From NCBI GenBank assembly GCA_017959005.1, contig JAGDBO010000009.1:1-64000 (forward strand): a DNA stretch of 64,000 bases, in the 5' to 3' direction. Numbering within the stretch: the stretch's first letter is position 1; each line of letters opens with the position of its first letter. The DNA comes from Bacteroidales bacterium. Lineage in GTDB: Bacteria > Bacteroidota > Bacteroidia > Bacteroidales > UBA932. The translations under genes and the position numbers were made by a program. Below the pieces are notes generated by a model. It had not been told where the DNA came from and did not search any database. It was given only the letters and a program-made list of their open reading frames with translations. Positions 34,686 to 42,992 of the stretch are shown piece by piece.

Positions 34686-35621
34686 ATGCCTACTTGGAGC
34701 TCAATTCTTAATGAGGCGAACAAATTGTGGGAAGTTAATCCCAGTAACGCTGTTAATTACATCGTTGAACAAAAGAATTCTTTTTTAAGGCGGCTTTCTG
34801 AAAAGACGAAAAGGAATACCATTTTGTATTTCTCTGGTTTCCTTCAGAAGCAACCGTCCAATGACTTGGTAATAAACGATTTGGATATTAATGCCTTTAT
34901 GGAAAATGTTCATGGTCTTGATAAGAAGCTTGGGCTTGACTTGATTCTTCATACCCCAGGAGGTGATTTGGCCGCTACTGAGCAAATTATTAAGTATTTG
35001 AAATCTTGTTTCAATAGTGACATACGTGCAATTATTCCTCAGATGGCAATGTCCGCAGGCTCAATGATAGCCGTTTCTTGCAAATCGGTTGTTATGGGAA
35101 AACAGTCTGCACTTGGGCCGTTTGATCCACAATTAAATGGTGTGCCATGTCAGTCAGCGTTACGTGAGTTCTATAAGGCTGTGGATGATGTGTCAAAAAA
35201 TCCAGCGTCGCTTGGCCTTTGGCAGACTATTATATCAAAATTCAATCCGACCTTTCTTACCCTTTGTGCTCAAGCCGATGAACTTGCTGAGGAATTGACG
35301 GAAAAAATTCTTGAGGATAAGAACATAGACAAGTCAACAAAGTCAAAAATCAAAGATGTTTTTGCAAAGAATAAGAATAGCAAGACTCATAGTCGACATA
35401 TTGATAGAGACAAATGTAGAGAAGCTGGTCTTGATGTTATAGATTTGGATGCTGATAATGATTTTCAAGACCTAGTTTTGAGTATACATCACTGCTGTAT
35501 GATATTAACAGAGAAAACTCCGGTAATCAAAATAGTTGAGAATAATATTGGAGGGTGTTACATAAGAAATGCTGGGGTTCCTGCACCTCCACCTAAGTTT
35601 AAAGTCCCAATCCCTCGTTAA
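34686..35621 (+). CDS. ClpP-fold serine protease, serine dehydrogenase proteinase (SDH) type
   Basis: The 311-aa protein fits the SDH-type Clp-fold serine proteinases. LILHTPGGDLAATEQI is the oxyanion-type segment and AMSAGSMIA places the nucleophile at S126; KQSALGPFDPQL follows as in the family. There is no N-terminal signal or strong membrane segment, so it is probably cytoplasmic. The C-terminal 100 residues are basic and contain SKTHSRHIDRDKC. The target is unknown; it lies in a defence island with a 57-aa gene upstream, so a proteolytic defence role is an inference. A clean hairpin follows it. Confidence 0.8.
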   Translation: MPTWSSILNEANKLWEVNPSNAVNYIVEQKNSFLRRLSEKTKRNTILYFSGFLQKQPSNDLVINDLDINAFMENVHGLDKKLGLDLILHTPGGDLAATEQIIKYLKSCFNSDIRAIIPQMAMSAGSMIAVSCKSVVMGKQSALGPFDPQLNGVPCQSALREFYKAVDDVSKNPASLGLWQTIISKFNPTFLTLCAQADELAEELTEKILEDKNIDKSTKSKIKDVFAKNKNSKTHSRHIDRDKCREAGLDVIDLDADNDFQDLVLSIHHCCMILTEKTPVIKIVENNIGGCYIRNAGVPAPPPKFKVPIPR

Positions 35622-35670
35622 TGCGCTATTGGCAGAATAGTTAAGACAAATTGAAAATAGAAGAAGAGCT

Positions 35671-35700
35671 AGTGACCCCGAGCGGGTCACTAATAGTTTT
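35671..35700 (+). terminator. Terminator after the ClpP-fold protease
   Basis: AGTGACCC (35671-35678) pairs with GGGTCACT (35684-35691) around a 5-nt loop and is followed by aatagtttt. The stem is perfect. Confidence 0.7.
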
Positions 35701-35796
35701 GCGACATGGCATAATTTGATAAAGAGCTATTAAAGAAAATTTTGATACTTTTTTGCAATCTCAAGTCAGTTTTTCTAATTTAGCCTCATAAATACA

Positions 35797-36075
35797 ATGA
35801 GAAATATGAAAAAAGAATTGACGAGATACGATAGTCAGAGTAATTGGCTTACTTGGACTAAATTAGCAAACCATACCGTTAGTTCTGCGGTAGATATTGT
35901 GAAGACATATCAGTATGGTTATCAGTTGGGATTGGCGAGATCACTTGGGCCTGAATATGCGACGGCTGAGCAGATTAGAGAGCTACAAGAGAGGCGTTTG
36001 AAGCATCTTCTTTTGGGTATTTTTGGGGCGTTGTTATTACTTCTGTCTGCAGTTGGAGAGTTGAATAGAGATTGA
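35797..36075 (+). CDS. Small membrane protein (92 aa), unknown
   Basis: The 92-aa frame begins MRNMKKELTRYDSQSNW, has an amphipathic middle (VDIVKTYQYGYQLGLA) and a C-terminal membrane segment HLLLGIFGALLLLLSAVG ending in a short charged tail. I recognise no family. It stands alone between the protease terminator and the last border repeat. Start could also be the ATG at 35806. Confidence 0.55.
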   Translation: MRNMKKELTRYDSQSNWLTWTKLANHTVSSAVDIVKTYQYGYQLGLARSLGPEYATAEQIRELQERRLKHLLLGIFGALLLLLSAVGELNRD

Positions 36076-36139
36076 GCCTGCTGTTGGAAGAAGTGTGGCG
36101 GTTGGAGGTTTTAGTGAGGTTGGGAGATGAGTAATTGAA

Positions 36140-36236
36140 CAGATTGAGCCGGTGGGTGTTAGAAGTGATGAGGCGTTGTGAGAGTGAAAATAGGAGAGAG
36201 AAGAGATAGGATGGGGGGCTATCGCAGAGGAAAAAA
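36140..36236 (+). repeat. Border repeat, copy 4
   Basis: Shares agattgagccggtgggtgt and gtgatgaggcgttgtgagag with copy 2 at 26421, then a mutated ggctatcgcagaggaaaa. This copy marks the right end of the defence island. Confidence 0.8.
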
Positions 36237-36251
36237 AGATTAAGTTAAAGT

Positions 36252-36290
36252 AGCCGGTTGCTGGGTGTCCAGCGGCCGGCTTTTGGTTTG
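36252..36290 (+). terminator. Strong terminator at the island's right end
   Basis: AGCCGGTTGCTGG (36252-36264) pairs with CCAGCGGCCGGCT (36269-36281) around a short loop, followed by TTTGGTTTG. Only two G-T pairs break the stem. Confidence 0.75.
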
Positions 36291-36372
36291 TAGTAAAAGG
36301 TTGTAATGTTACAACCATTTCAAAAATAATTGTACCTTTATCCATCGGGGAGACCTAGATAAAAGATTGTAA

Positions 36373-37899
36373 ATGATTATGGGAAACACTGATAACAAGA
36401 CAGAACAACTGAGGAAAATCACGGGGGCCGTGTTGGGTCCGGTGTGTGCTATTCTGCTGTGGATGATGCCCATTGCGGGAATATCTGAGCAGGCTCATCA
36501 CTTGCTTGCGGTAATGTCTCTGGTGGCTATTTGGTGGATTACTGAGCCGGTAGCCATCCCTGTGACTTCATTGCTGGGGCCAACGCTTTGCGTGGTGCTT
36601 GGGATAGCTCCGCTGAAGGATGCGTTTGATCAGTTTGCCAATCCTATGATATTCCTGTTTATGGGAGGTTTTCTTCTGGCTAAGGGAATGATGGTGAACG
36701 GGTTGGATAAGCGCATAGCGTACGGCATCATGTCTATGAAGTGGGTGGGAGATTCGCCAAAACGTATCTTTCTGGCCATCGGTTTGACCTGTATCCTCTG
36801 TTCCGGATGGGTAAGCAATACCGCTACGGCAGCCATGATGTTTCCTATTGCCCTGGGACTGTTGGGTGCGATACGAGAGATGATGGAGCGCAACGGCAAG
36901 ACAATAGACCTGAAGAACTATAAATATGCCACCGGATTGATGCTGATGACGGCTTATGCCTGCAGTATAGGTGGTGTGATGACTCCTATTGGCACCCCTC
37001 CTAACATTATCATGATAGGTTTTGTGGATCAGCTGGCTCCGGATGCTCCTAAGATATCCTTCTTCCAATGGATGATATGGGGAACGGTTGCAATGGTCTG
37101 TTTCTTTATACTTGCATACGCGGTGCTATGGAAGTTTTTCCCGTCAGATGTTAAGCATATTGAGGGAGCCAAAGATTATATCCGCCAAACAGTCAGCTCG
37201 TTGGGCGGGTGGACAAGAGCTCAGAAGAACACCGTCATTGCTTTCTTTGTAGCCGTAGCACTTTGGGTGGCGCCCAGTATTCTGAGCGTAGTTTATGGAA
37301 CAGACTCCGGAGTGATGAAGTTCTATGATGGCCATTTCCCGGAGGCTATAGCGGCGATGGTAGGAGGATTGTTACTGTTCTTCCTGCCTGTGAACCTGAA
37401 GAAAGGTGAGATGACGCTGAGCTGGAAGGATGGAGTAGAGGGTATTGAATGGGGAACGTTGCTGCTCTTTGGAGGTGGATTGGCAATGGGCGCAATGATG
37501 TATACAACGGGCCTCTCCGGCTGGATAGGAAACGGCATAAAGGAGGCCTTGGGAGGCAACCCTTCCGAATGGCTCTTTGTGGGAGTCTTCTGCGTGGTAG
37601 CCCTTGTAATGTCTGAACTTACCTCTCATACGGCCTCTACGAATCTTATTGGTCCTATAGCTATTGGAGCTGCAATATCTCTGGGTTTCAGTCCAATTCC
37701 CGTTGCAGTAGGAATTGCCCTGGCATCTTCTCTGGGATTTATGCTGCCGGTATCTACACCACCTAATGCAATTGTCTATTCATCTGGCTACGTTCCAATT
37801 ACAAAGATGATTAAATCCGGAGCCATCATAGACTTTGTTGGGATCATACTGGTTACCATCCCCGTAGTGATGTTGGTGGTTAAATATGTTATGAGGTAA
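36373..37899 (+). CDS. SLC13/DASS-family Na+-coupled anion (dicarboxylate) transporter
   Basis: The 508-aa inner-membrane protein has about 11-13 membrane segments and the DASS/SLC13 marks: SNTATAAMMFPIALG and the C-terminal SHTASTNLIGPIAIG, plus LPVSTPPNAIVYSSG and IGTPPNIIMIG, the two SNT/TPPN-type substrate and sodium loops. The family imports C4-dicarboxylates, citrate, sulfate or similar anions with Na+. A Na+-pumping NQR is encoded at 60386-64000. A -7-like TACCTTTA is at 36333. Substrate cannot be settled by eye. Confidence 0.9.
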   Translation: MIMGNTDNKTEQLRKITGAVLGPVCAILLWMMPIAGISEQAHHLLAVMSLVAIWWITEPVAIPVTSLLGPTLCVVLGIAPLKDAFDQFANPMIFLFMGGFLLAKGMMVNGLDKRIAYGIMSMKWVGDSPKRIFLAIGLTCILCSGWVSNTATAAMMFPIALGLLGAIREMMERNGKTIDLKNYKYATGLMLMTAYACSIGGVMTPIGTPPNIIMIGFVDQLAPDAPKISFFQWMIWGTVAMVCFFILAYAVLWKFFPSDVKHIEGAKDYIRQTVSSLGGWTRAQKNTVIAFFVAVALWVAPSILSVVYGTDSGVMKFYDGHFPEAIAAMVGGLLLFFLPVNLKKGEMTLSWKDGVEGIEWGTLLLFGGGLAMGAMMYTTGLSGWIGNGIKEALGGNPSEWLFVGVFCVVALVMSELTSHTASTNLIGPIAIGAAISLGFSPIPVAVGIALASSLGFMLPVSTPPNAIVYSSGYVPITKMIKSGAIIDFVGIILVTIPVVMLVVKYVMR

Positions 37900-38103
37900 C
37901 ACGCGGAGTAAAAGTCATATAGACCATATTCTGGTCATACATGTACTTGTAAGTCATGCTTTGGCTTGGGATGTTGCACTCCTGCAGGAAAGTGCCAATA
38001 TGGAAACAGTGTGATGATGGGCGTTACAACGTTGGTGGCGGAGTTGGGTTATGAAGTGAGGGAGATTTGCCAGATAATCCTTATCTTTACAAAAATGAAC
38101 GTT

Positions 38104-39306
38104 ATGAAAAGACTTGCACTTTCAATCCTTTTGATACTCCCGATGGTCTATCAGACCGCTCAGGCTCAGCATACAGCCGGTCAGGCTCCATCCACTAAGT
38201 CCTTTACAATTCTAAAGCAGTTGCCAATCACTTCCATTAAGAACCAGTGGCGCAGTGGAACCTGCTGGGATTATGGAACGCTGGGTTTCCTTGAAGCTGA
38301 GATACTTAGAAAAACCGGCAAGACGTATGATCTCTGTGAGATGTTTGTGGTGAACAAAGATTATATGGACAACGCAACTCACTATGTGAGGATGCACGGT
38401 TACAGCCAGATATCCGAGGGTGGTTCCTGTGATGATGTGGTGGATGTGATCCGCAATCACGGAATATGTCCGGAGGATGCAATGCCTGCACCGGGCTCAT
38501 TAACAGGAGATACGCTGGCCAACTTCAGGGTCTTCTTCCCTGAGTTTGAGCGTGAGGTTATTAGTGCGGTATGGAGTAACGGCCCACGTGAGCTTAACCG
38601 TTTTACCACAGAAGAGCAGGCTCCTCTGCGCAACAAGGAACCTAAGGCGCACTGGAAAGACAGCGTGCAGGCTGTGATTGAAAAGTACGTTGGCCGCTGC
38701 CCGGAAACCTTTGAGTACGAGGGCCGTACCTGGACACCAATGGAGTTTGCTGCGAGCCTTCAGTTGGATATGGATGACTATGTGAGTCTTACCAGCTACA
38801 CGCATCATCCTTTCAATCAGTGGTTTGTAATTGAAGCGCCTTACAAGTGGCGTCTGAAGCCAAGCTATAATATCCCGATAGATGAACTTATGGCTGCCCT
38901 GGATTATGCTCTGGATAAGGGCTTTACAGTTGCCTGGGGCGGAGATGTTTCCGGCAACTTCAATATTCAACCTGCAGTATCAGACCTGCCGGACAGCCTT
39001 ATGAATATCATCACCGGCCAGGCAGCAGCACCTGCAGACCCTCAGGCGCAAACCGCTCGCCTTCAGCAACTCAGGCAGGAGCAGTGGGATGACTGGACCT
39101 TCACATACGACCACGTAATGCTCATCTACGGCAAGGCAGTTGACGAGAACGGCCGCCCGTTCTACCTTGTTAAGAACACCTGGGGCGAGATTGGCCCATA
39201 CAAAGGAACCTGGTATATGTCAAGAGATTACATTGCTCTCAACACCACCTACATCTTCCTCAACCGCCACGCCCTCCCAAAATCATTGCAGAAGGCTGTG
39301 AAATAA
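38104..39306 (+). CDS. Secreted C1B-family cysteine peptidase (aminopeptidase C-like)
   Basis: The 400-aa protein has a signal peptide (residues about 1-21, LALSILLILPMVYQTAQAQ). Catalytic residues of the C1B/bleomycin hydrolase family are visible: Gln in KNQWRSGTCWDYG with Cys, His in TYDHVMLIYGKA, and Asn in LVKNTWGE. A paralogue lies at 55230-56642. Export suggests peptide breakdown in the periplasm. Of the in-frame starts, 38104 gives the best signal peptide; a -7-like TATCTTTA lies at 38082. Confidence 0.88.
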   Translation: MKRLALSILLILPMVYQTAQAQHTAGQAPSTKSFTILKQLPITSIKNQWRSGTCWDYGTLGFLEAEILRKTGKTYDLCEMFVVNKDYMDNATHYVRMHGYSQISEGGSCDDVVDVIRNHGICPEDAMPAPGSLTGDTLANFRVFFPEFEREVISAVWSNGPRELNRFTTEEQAPLRNKEPKAHWKDSVQAVIEKYVGRCPETFEYEGRTWTPMEFAASLQLDMDDYVSLTSYTHHPFNQWFVIEAPYKWRLKPSYNIPIDELMAALDYALDKGFTVAWGGDVSGNFNIQPAVSDLPDSLMNIITGQAAAPADPQAQTARLQQLRQEQWDDWTFTYDHVMLIYGKAVDENGRPFYLVKNTWGEIGPYKGTWYMSRDYIALNTTYIFLNRHALPKSLQKAVK

Positions 39307-39309
39307 TTT

Positions 39310-41259
39310 TTGAAAACAATAGATATGAAAAAGCACAATCCGCACCATTCAAAAGAGTGCAATAAGTCTAGAGGAGAGTACACTCCCCCAATTGCAGAGA
39401 TTTTAAAGATTCAATCAGAGAGTGTTATAGCATCCTCTAATGGAAGCGGAGATATTCCGGGCATGCCTTGGGTAAAACAAACTCTTTTTGCATTAGTTTT
39501 AGTCTTCAGTCTCATTGCATGTACAAAACACTCTTCACAAGGCCTTGAGCCAGACGTAATTATACCAGATGCCGGGGATAAACCTGCAACTGTCACAATG
39601 GTTGCTCCACCTGTCAAATTTGTTGGAGAATCTAAATCCGCGATGGTTGTCAATGAATCTACCGGCCTCTCCTTTGTTTGGAGCGCCGGAGACCAGACAG
39701 GAGTCTACCCGGCTTCCGTAACAGGCCTGGCTCTCTTTACTTTAACCGGTGGAACGGGAACAAGCAGCGCAACTTTTAATGGCGGAGGGTTTAATCTAAT
39801 ATCTGGAGATACATATTATTCCTTCTTCCCATACTCAATGTCTGCCACTGATAAGACTGCTGTACCAGTAAGTTACTCATCTCAAACACTTACCACAGAT
39901 AATGATATGGTTTCCCCGATGGCTAAAGATTATATGTACGCCTCTGCAGTTGCAACCGCTTCCGGCGCAAACTTCAGTTTTAAGCACATAGGTTCTTTTG
40001 TGAGGATGAAGATGGGCGGACTCACTGAGGGATTATCAGTTAGTAGCGTAGATATTATCCCTATGTATAACGAGGTTATTCAGACTGCAGCTGTAGATGT
40101 CACAAAGGCAACAAAACCTCTGACCTCAACAGCCACTTCACCAAAGTTAACCTTAACCACAACAGGAGTAACGGTTCCATCGGGAGACATCTTAACTCTC
40201 TGGGCAGCAATGGCTCCGCAGAATTTCTCCACAGATTCCTGGGCAATAGTTTCTCACATCGGAGATGATATTTACTCAGTTAGAGTAGATGGAAAAAATA
40301 TTGAGGCCGGAAACGCATATCGTTACGATGCAACTCAAATACCTCCAACTGGTTACAGCCACGGTTTTTCAGAGGTAAGTGTAAAAACGGCAAAGAACTA
40401 TGGAATAGGCTTAGGTCAATATTCTGCCATTACTTGGCTCGGAGACAACCACTATGCTGTGGTTCACGATAAGGAAAAGGGTGGCGGTATAGTTTTGTTT
40501 GACTTTGACATAGCAGCAGACGGAACAATTGGCGATGTCACAAGAACCACACCTGCAGGCACTTCCGGTTCAGCAGTTACTGATATGGATAACGAAGGTA
40601 TAGCACTTTTCAATAGCAAACTCTATGTTACAGCTGAAGCAGATCAAAGCATCCGAGAGTATACAACAGATGGAACGGCTACAGGTAATACCTTTACGGT
40701 TCCTGCAGATATGGCCGTTGGAAAGATTACATCAAACGCCGGCTTTGAGGCCTTTACGTATAATGCTACAACTCATAAGTTTTGGACAACAACAGAGGCT
40801 CCGCTACAGAAAGACAACTTCATTCCACGCCTTCACAGACTCCAGAGTTTTGGAGAAGATTTCCAACCTGTAATGACATCCTCCGGCCGTTATCTGTATC
40901 AGATGGATGCACCACAGTATAGTAGTGAGGGAGCCACCCAATATGTTTTTGGTATTTCTGCAATGGCAGCCCTTGATGACGGCCGTTTGATTATCTTGGA
41001 ACGTGAGGTATACGCCAATACTTCTACTTACACAGCTCACGGAGTTGCAAAACTATATGTAGTTGACCCTGTTAACGATACCGCCGGCATTCTGCGTAAG
41101 AGCCTTCTTACTACCATTACAACCGGTGTGATGAATCTTGCCAACTATGAGGGAATGTGTTTAGGCCCAACACTTTCAGATGGTAGCCGTTGTATCATCC
41201 TAATCTCAGACTCTCAGGGAACCGCAATGGAATACCTTCAGGTAGTGACAATCAAATAA
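39310..41259 (+). CDS. Lipoprotein with fimbrillin-like N-terminal domain and phytase-like esterase domain
   Basis: The 649-aa frame has three parts. Residues 1-51 look like a leader peptide of the Bacteroidales type (YTPPIAEILKIQSESVIASS). Residues 52-70 form a lipoprotein signal, FALVLVFSLIAC, with lipobox Cys at 70. Residues about 90-340 resemble a fimbrillin-type domain, and about 365-649 the esterase-like/phytase-like propeller (DNEGIALFNSKLYVTAEADQ, IILEREVY, NYEGMCLG). The true start may be the ATG at 39463, which gives a normal signal. A second protein with the same propeller is encoded next (41435). Location: outer membrane surface or periplasm. Confidence 0.75.
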   Translation: MKTIDMKKHNPHHSKECNKSRGEYTPPIAEILKIQSESVIASSNGSGDIPGMPWVKQTLFALVLVFSLIACTKHSSQGLEPDVIIPDAGDKPATVTMVAPPVKFVGESKSAMVVNESTGLSFVWSAGDQTGVYPASVTGLALFTLTGGTGTSSATFNGGGFNLISGDTYYSFFPYSMSATDKTAVPVSYSSQTLTTDNDMVSPMAKDYMYASAVATASGANFSFKHIGSFVRMKMGGLTEGLSVSSVDIIPMYNEVIQTAAVDVTKATKPLTSTATSPKLTLTTTGVTVPSGDILTLWAAMAPQNFSTDSWAIVSHIGDDIYSVRVDGKNIEAGNAYRYDATQIPPTGYSHGFSEVSVKTAKNYGIGLGQYSAITWLGDNHYAVVHDKEKGGGIVLFDFDIAADGTIGDVTRTTPAGTSGSAVTDMDNEGIALFNSKLYVTAEADQSIREYTTDGTATGNTFTVPADMAVGKITSNAGFEAFTYNATTHKFWTTTEAPLQKDNFIPRLHRLQSFGEDFQPVMTSSGRYLYQMDAPQYSSEGATQYVFGISAMAALDDGRLIILEREVYANTSTYTAHGVAKLYVVDPVNDTAGILRKSLLTTITTGVMNLANYEGMCLGPTLSDGSRCIILISDSQGTAMEYLQVVTIK

Positions 41260-41285
41260 CGGGAGGCCATAATCAAATTAAGACA

Positions 41286-41320
41286 AGCCGGCAACTGAAC
41301 CACCAGTTGCCGGCTAATTA
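41286..41320 (+). terminator. Perfect 12-bp hairpin after the lipoprotein gene
   Basis: AGCCGGCAACTG (41286-41297) pairs fully with CAGTTGCCGGCT (41304-41315) around AACCAC. The tail aattaatt is only partly T-rich. Confidence 0.75.
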
Positions 41321-41419
41321 ATTAGAAATCAGTATAATGCGTTGCGCGGACAATATAATTGGATAGATTTTTTAAAAGATTTTTAGGGATTCATACTGTA
41401 TAGTTAATCAAGATTTTGG

Positions 41420-41427
41420 TACTTTTG
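41420..41427 (+). promoter_or_regulatory. Bacteroidota -7 element before the second phytase-like gene
   Basis: TACTTTTG matches TAnnTTTG and ends 7 nt before the ATG at 41435. The -33 region is not a clear TTG. Confidence 0.55.
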
Positions 41428-41434
41428 TTATTGT

Positions 41435-42916
41435 ATGAAAAGTAAGTTATTGGTTTTGGGGTTGTGCTTGTTGATTGCGGCAGGGGCTTATAGTGAGCCG
41501 GTTGCAAGGGGTGCTGGTGTGATTGGTGCCGGTGTGAGTGGTGCTCAGACGGATAGTTTGGAAACGGGGGCGTTTGTGCTGGTGAGGGCAGTGGTGCCTA
41601 ACGGGATGAGTGTGAGCGATGTGAGATTGCTGCCAACAATGGGGGAGATAAGATTTTTTGATGGTGCTACTCGTTATTTAGTAATAGACAAAGAGAATCT
41701 GACTATTGACGGGGAACCAATGGATAATGCTGAAAATAAGGATGCTACTAATGGGGAGATTAAGAGTGCAGAAGGCAAGACTGTGGAGGTGATGTTGGTT
41801 CTGCCGGAGCAAAATCTTAAGGGCAGTGATGTTGCCGTTCTGGTTGTTGGAACTGAGCCGTTTGTAAATCAGTACGGTACGTGGATGGAGAGCCAGGCTG
41901 TCTATACCGCCATGGTTGCAGGAGAGAAGTTGGAGTCCGGTGGGGTTTATATTTGGGAGACTCAGCCGGTGAAGTGGGAGTATATAAATAATAATCTGAA
42001 TGTAAGCGCTTTATATCAAACCAATATCACATCACAAGTTGGAAGCGGGGAGTATTCCGGCATCACATATATCTCAGGAAATCAGTACGCAGTAGTTCAC
42101 GATAAACTCAACGGCGGTGGCCTAACTCTCTTTGATATACCGCTTTATCCCGATGGCTCGGTGGGCCGTATAAGCAAGAGTGTGCCTGCAGGAACCTCAG
42201 AATCAGCGGTTTCCTCCAGAGATAATGAGGGAGTCGCATACGTGAACGGCAAGCTCTTTATCTCTGCGGAGGCAGACCAGTCCATAAGGGAGTACACCCT
42301 TCAGGGCAAAGAGACCGGCAGAGCGCTTGCTGTTCCCTCTGATCTTTCTCCCGATAAAATTCAGGGCAATGCAGGCTTTGAGGCTCTCACCTATAATGCT
42401 AAAACTGAGCGCTTTTGGACGGTGACAGAGAAGCCGTTGCTGGCAGATGAAAATTTTCAGTATTTGCTCCGTCTGCAGAGTTTTGGTAAGAACCTTAAGC
42501 CTGCGGGAAGGGCTCTTTATTTGATGATGAACCCCAATAAGTCTGAAGATGAGGTATCTGGGGCGTATGCATACGTTCACGGAGTTCCTGCGTTGGCAGA
42601 GTTGGATGATGGCCGGCTGATTGTTCTTGAGCGTGAGGTCTATGTGCCAAACGGGAACGTTCTTGTGAAGGCGTTGGGAGCCAGAACCTGGACAAAGCTC
42701 TATCTTGTTGACCCTGTGAACGATAAATCCGGCATTCTGCGTAAGAGCCTGCTTACTTCCTTTATAACCAGCTCTTTGAATCTTGCAAACTTTGAAGGAA
42801 TGTGCCTTGGCCCTAAGCTGGAAGATGGCAGCCAGGTCCTGATTCTGATTGCAGATTCCCAAAACGGCTCAGGCGGCCTCACCAAAGAGTATATTAAGGT
42901 GCTGCTAATTAGATAA
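41435..42916 (+). CDS. Secreted phytase-like esterase-domain protein (second copy)
   Basis: The 493-aa protein has a signal peptide (LLVLGLCLLIAAGAYS) and, after a 170-residue N-terminal part, the same phytase-like propeller as the neighbour at 39310: YSGITYISGNQYAVVHDK, DNEGVAYVNGKLFISAEAD, LIVLEREVY, NFEGMCLGPKL. It has no lipobox, unlike its paralogue. The two C-terminal halves are clearly related by duplication while the N-terminal parts differ. The family includes esterase-like domains that may act on phosphate esters; substrate unknown. Confidence 0.8.
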   Translation: MKSKLLVLGLCLLIAAGAYSEPVARGAGVIGAGVSGAQTDSLETGAFVLVRAVVPNGMSVSDVRLLPTMGEIRFFDGATRYLVIDKENLTIDGEPMDNAENKDATNGEIKSAEGKTVEVMLVLPEQNLKGSDVAVLVVGTEPFVNQYGTWMESQAVYTAMVAGEKLESGGVYIWETQPVKWEYINNNLNVSALYQTNITSQVGSGEYSGITYISGNQYAVVHDKLNGGGLTLFDIPLYPDGSVGRISKSVPAGTSESAVSSRDNEGVAYVNGKLFISAEADQSIREYTLQGKETGRALAVPSDLSPDKIQGNAGFEALTYNAKTERFWTVTEKPLLADENFQYLLRLQSFGKNLKPAGRALYLMMNPNKSEDEVSGAYAYVHGVPALAELDDGRLIVLEREVYVPNGNVLVKALGARTWTKLYLVDPVNDKSGILRKSLLTSFITSSLNLANFEGMCLGPKLEDGSQVLILIADSQNGSGGLTKEYIKVLLIR

Positions 42917-42992
42917 GGGGGCTTTTCATTTTGGAGCATATTTGTTAAATTTGTTGGTTAATGGTAATAACCAACACAAAGACTTTGACAAT

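Noticed and set aside
10032-36075. Prophage, integrative element or transposon carrying the island
   Set aside because: No integrase, transposase, phage structural gene, tRNA target or clear att repeats were seen in the window.
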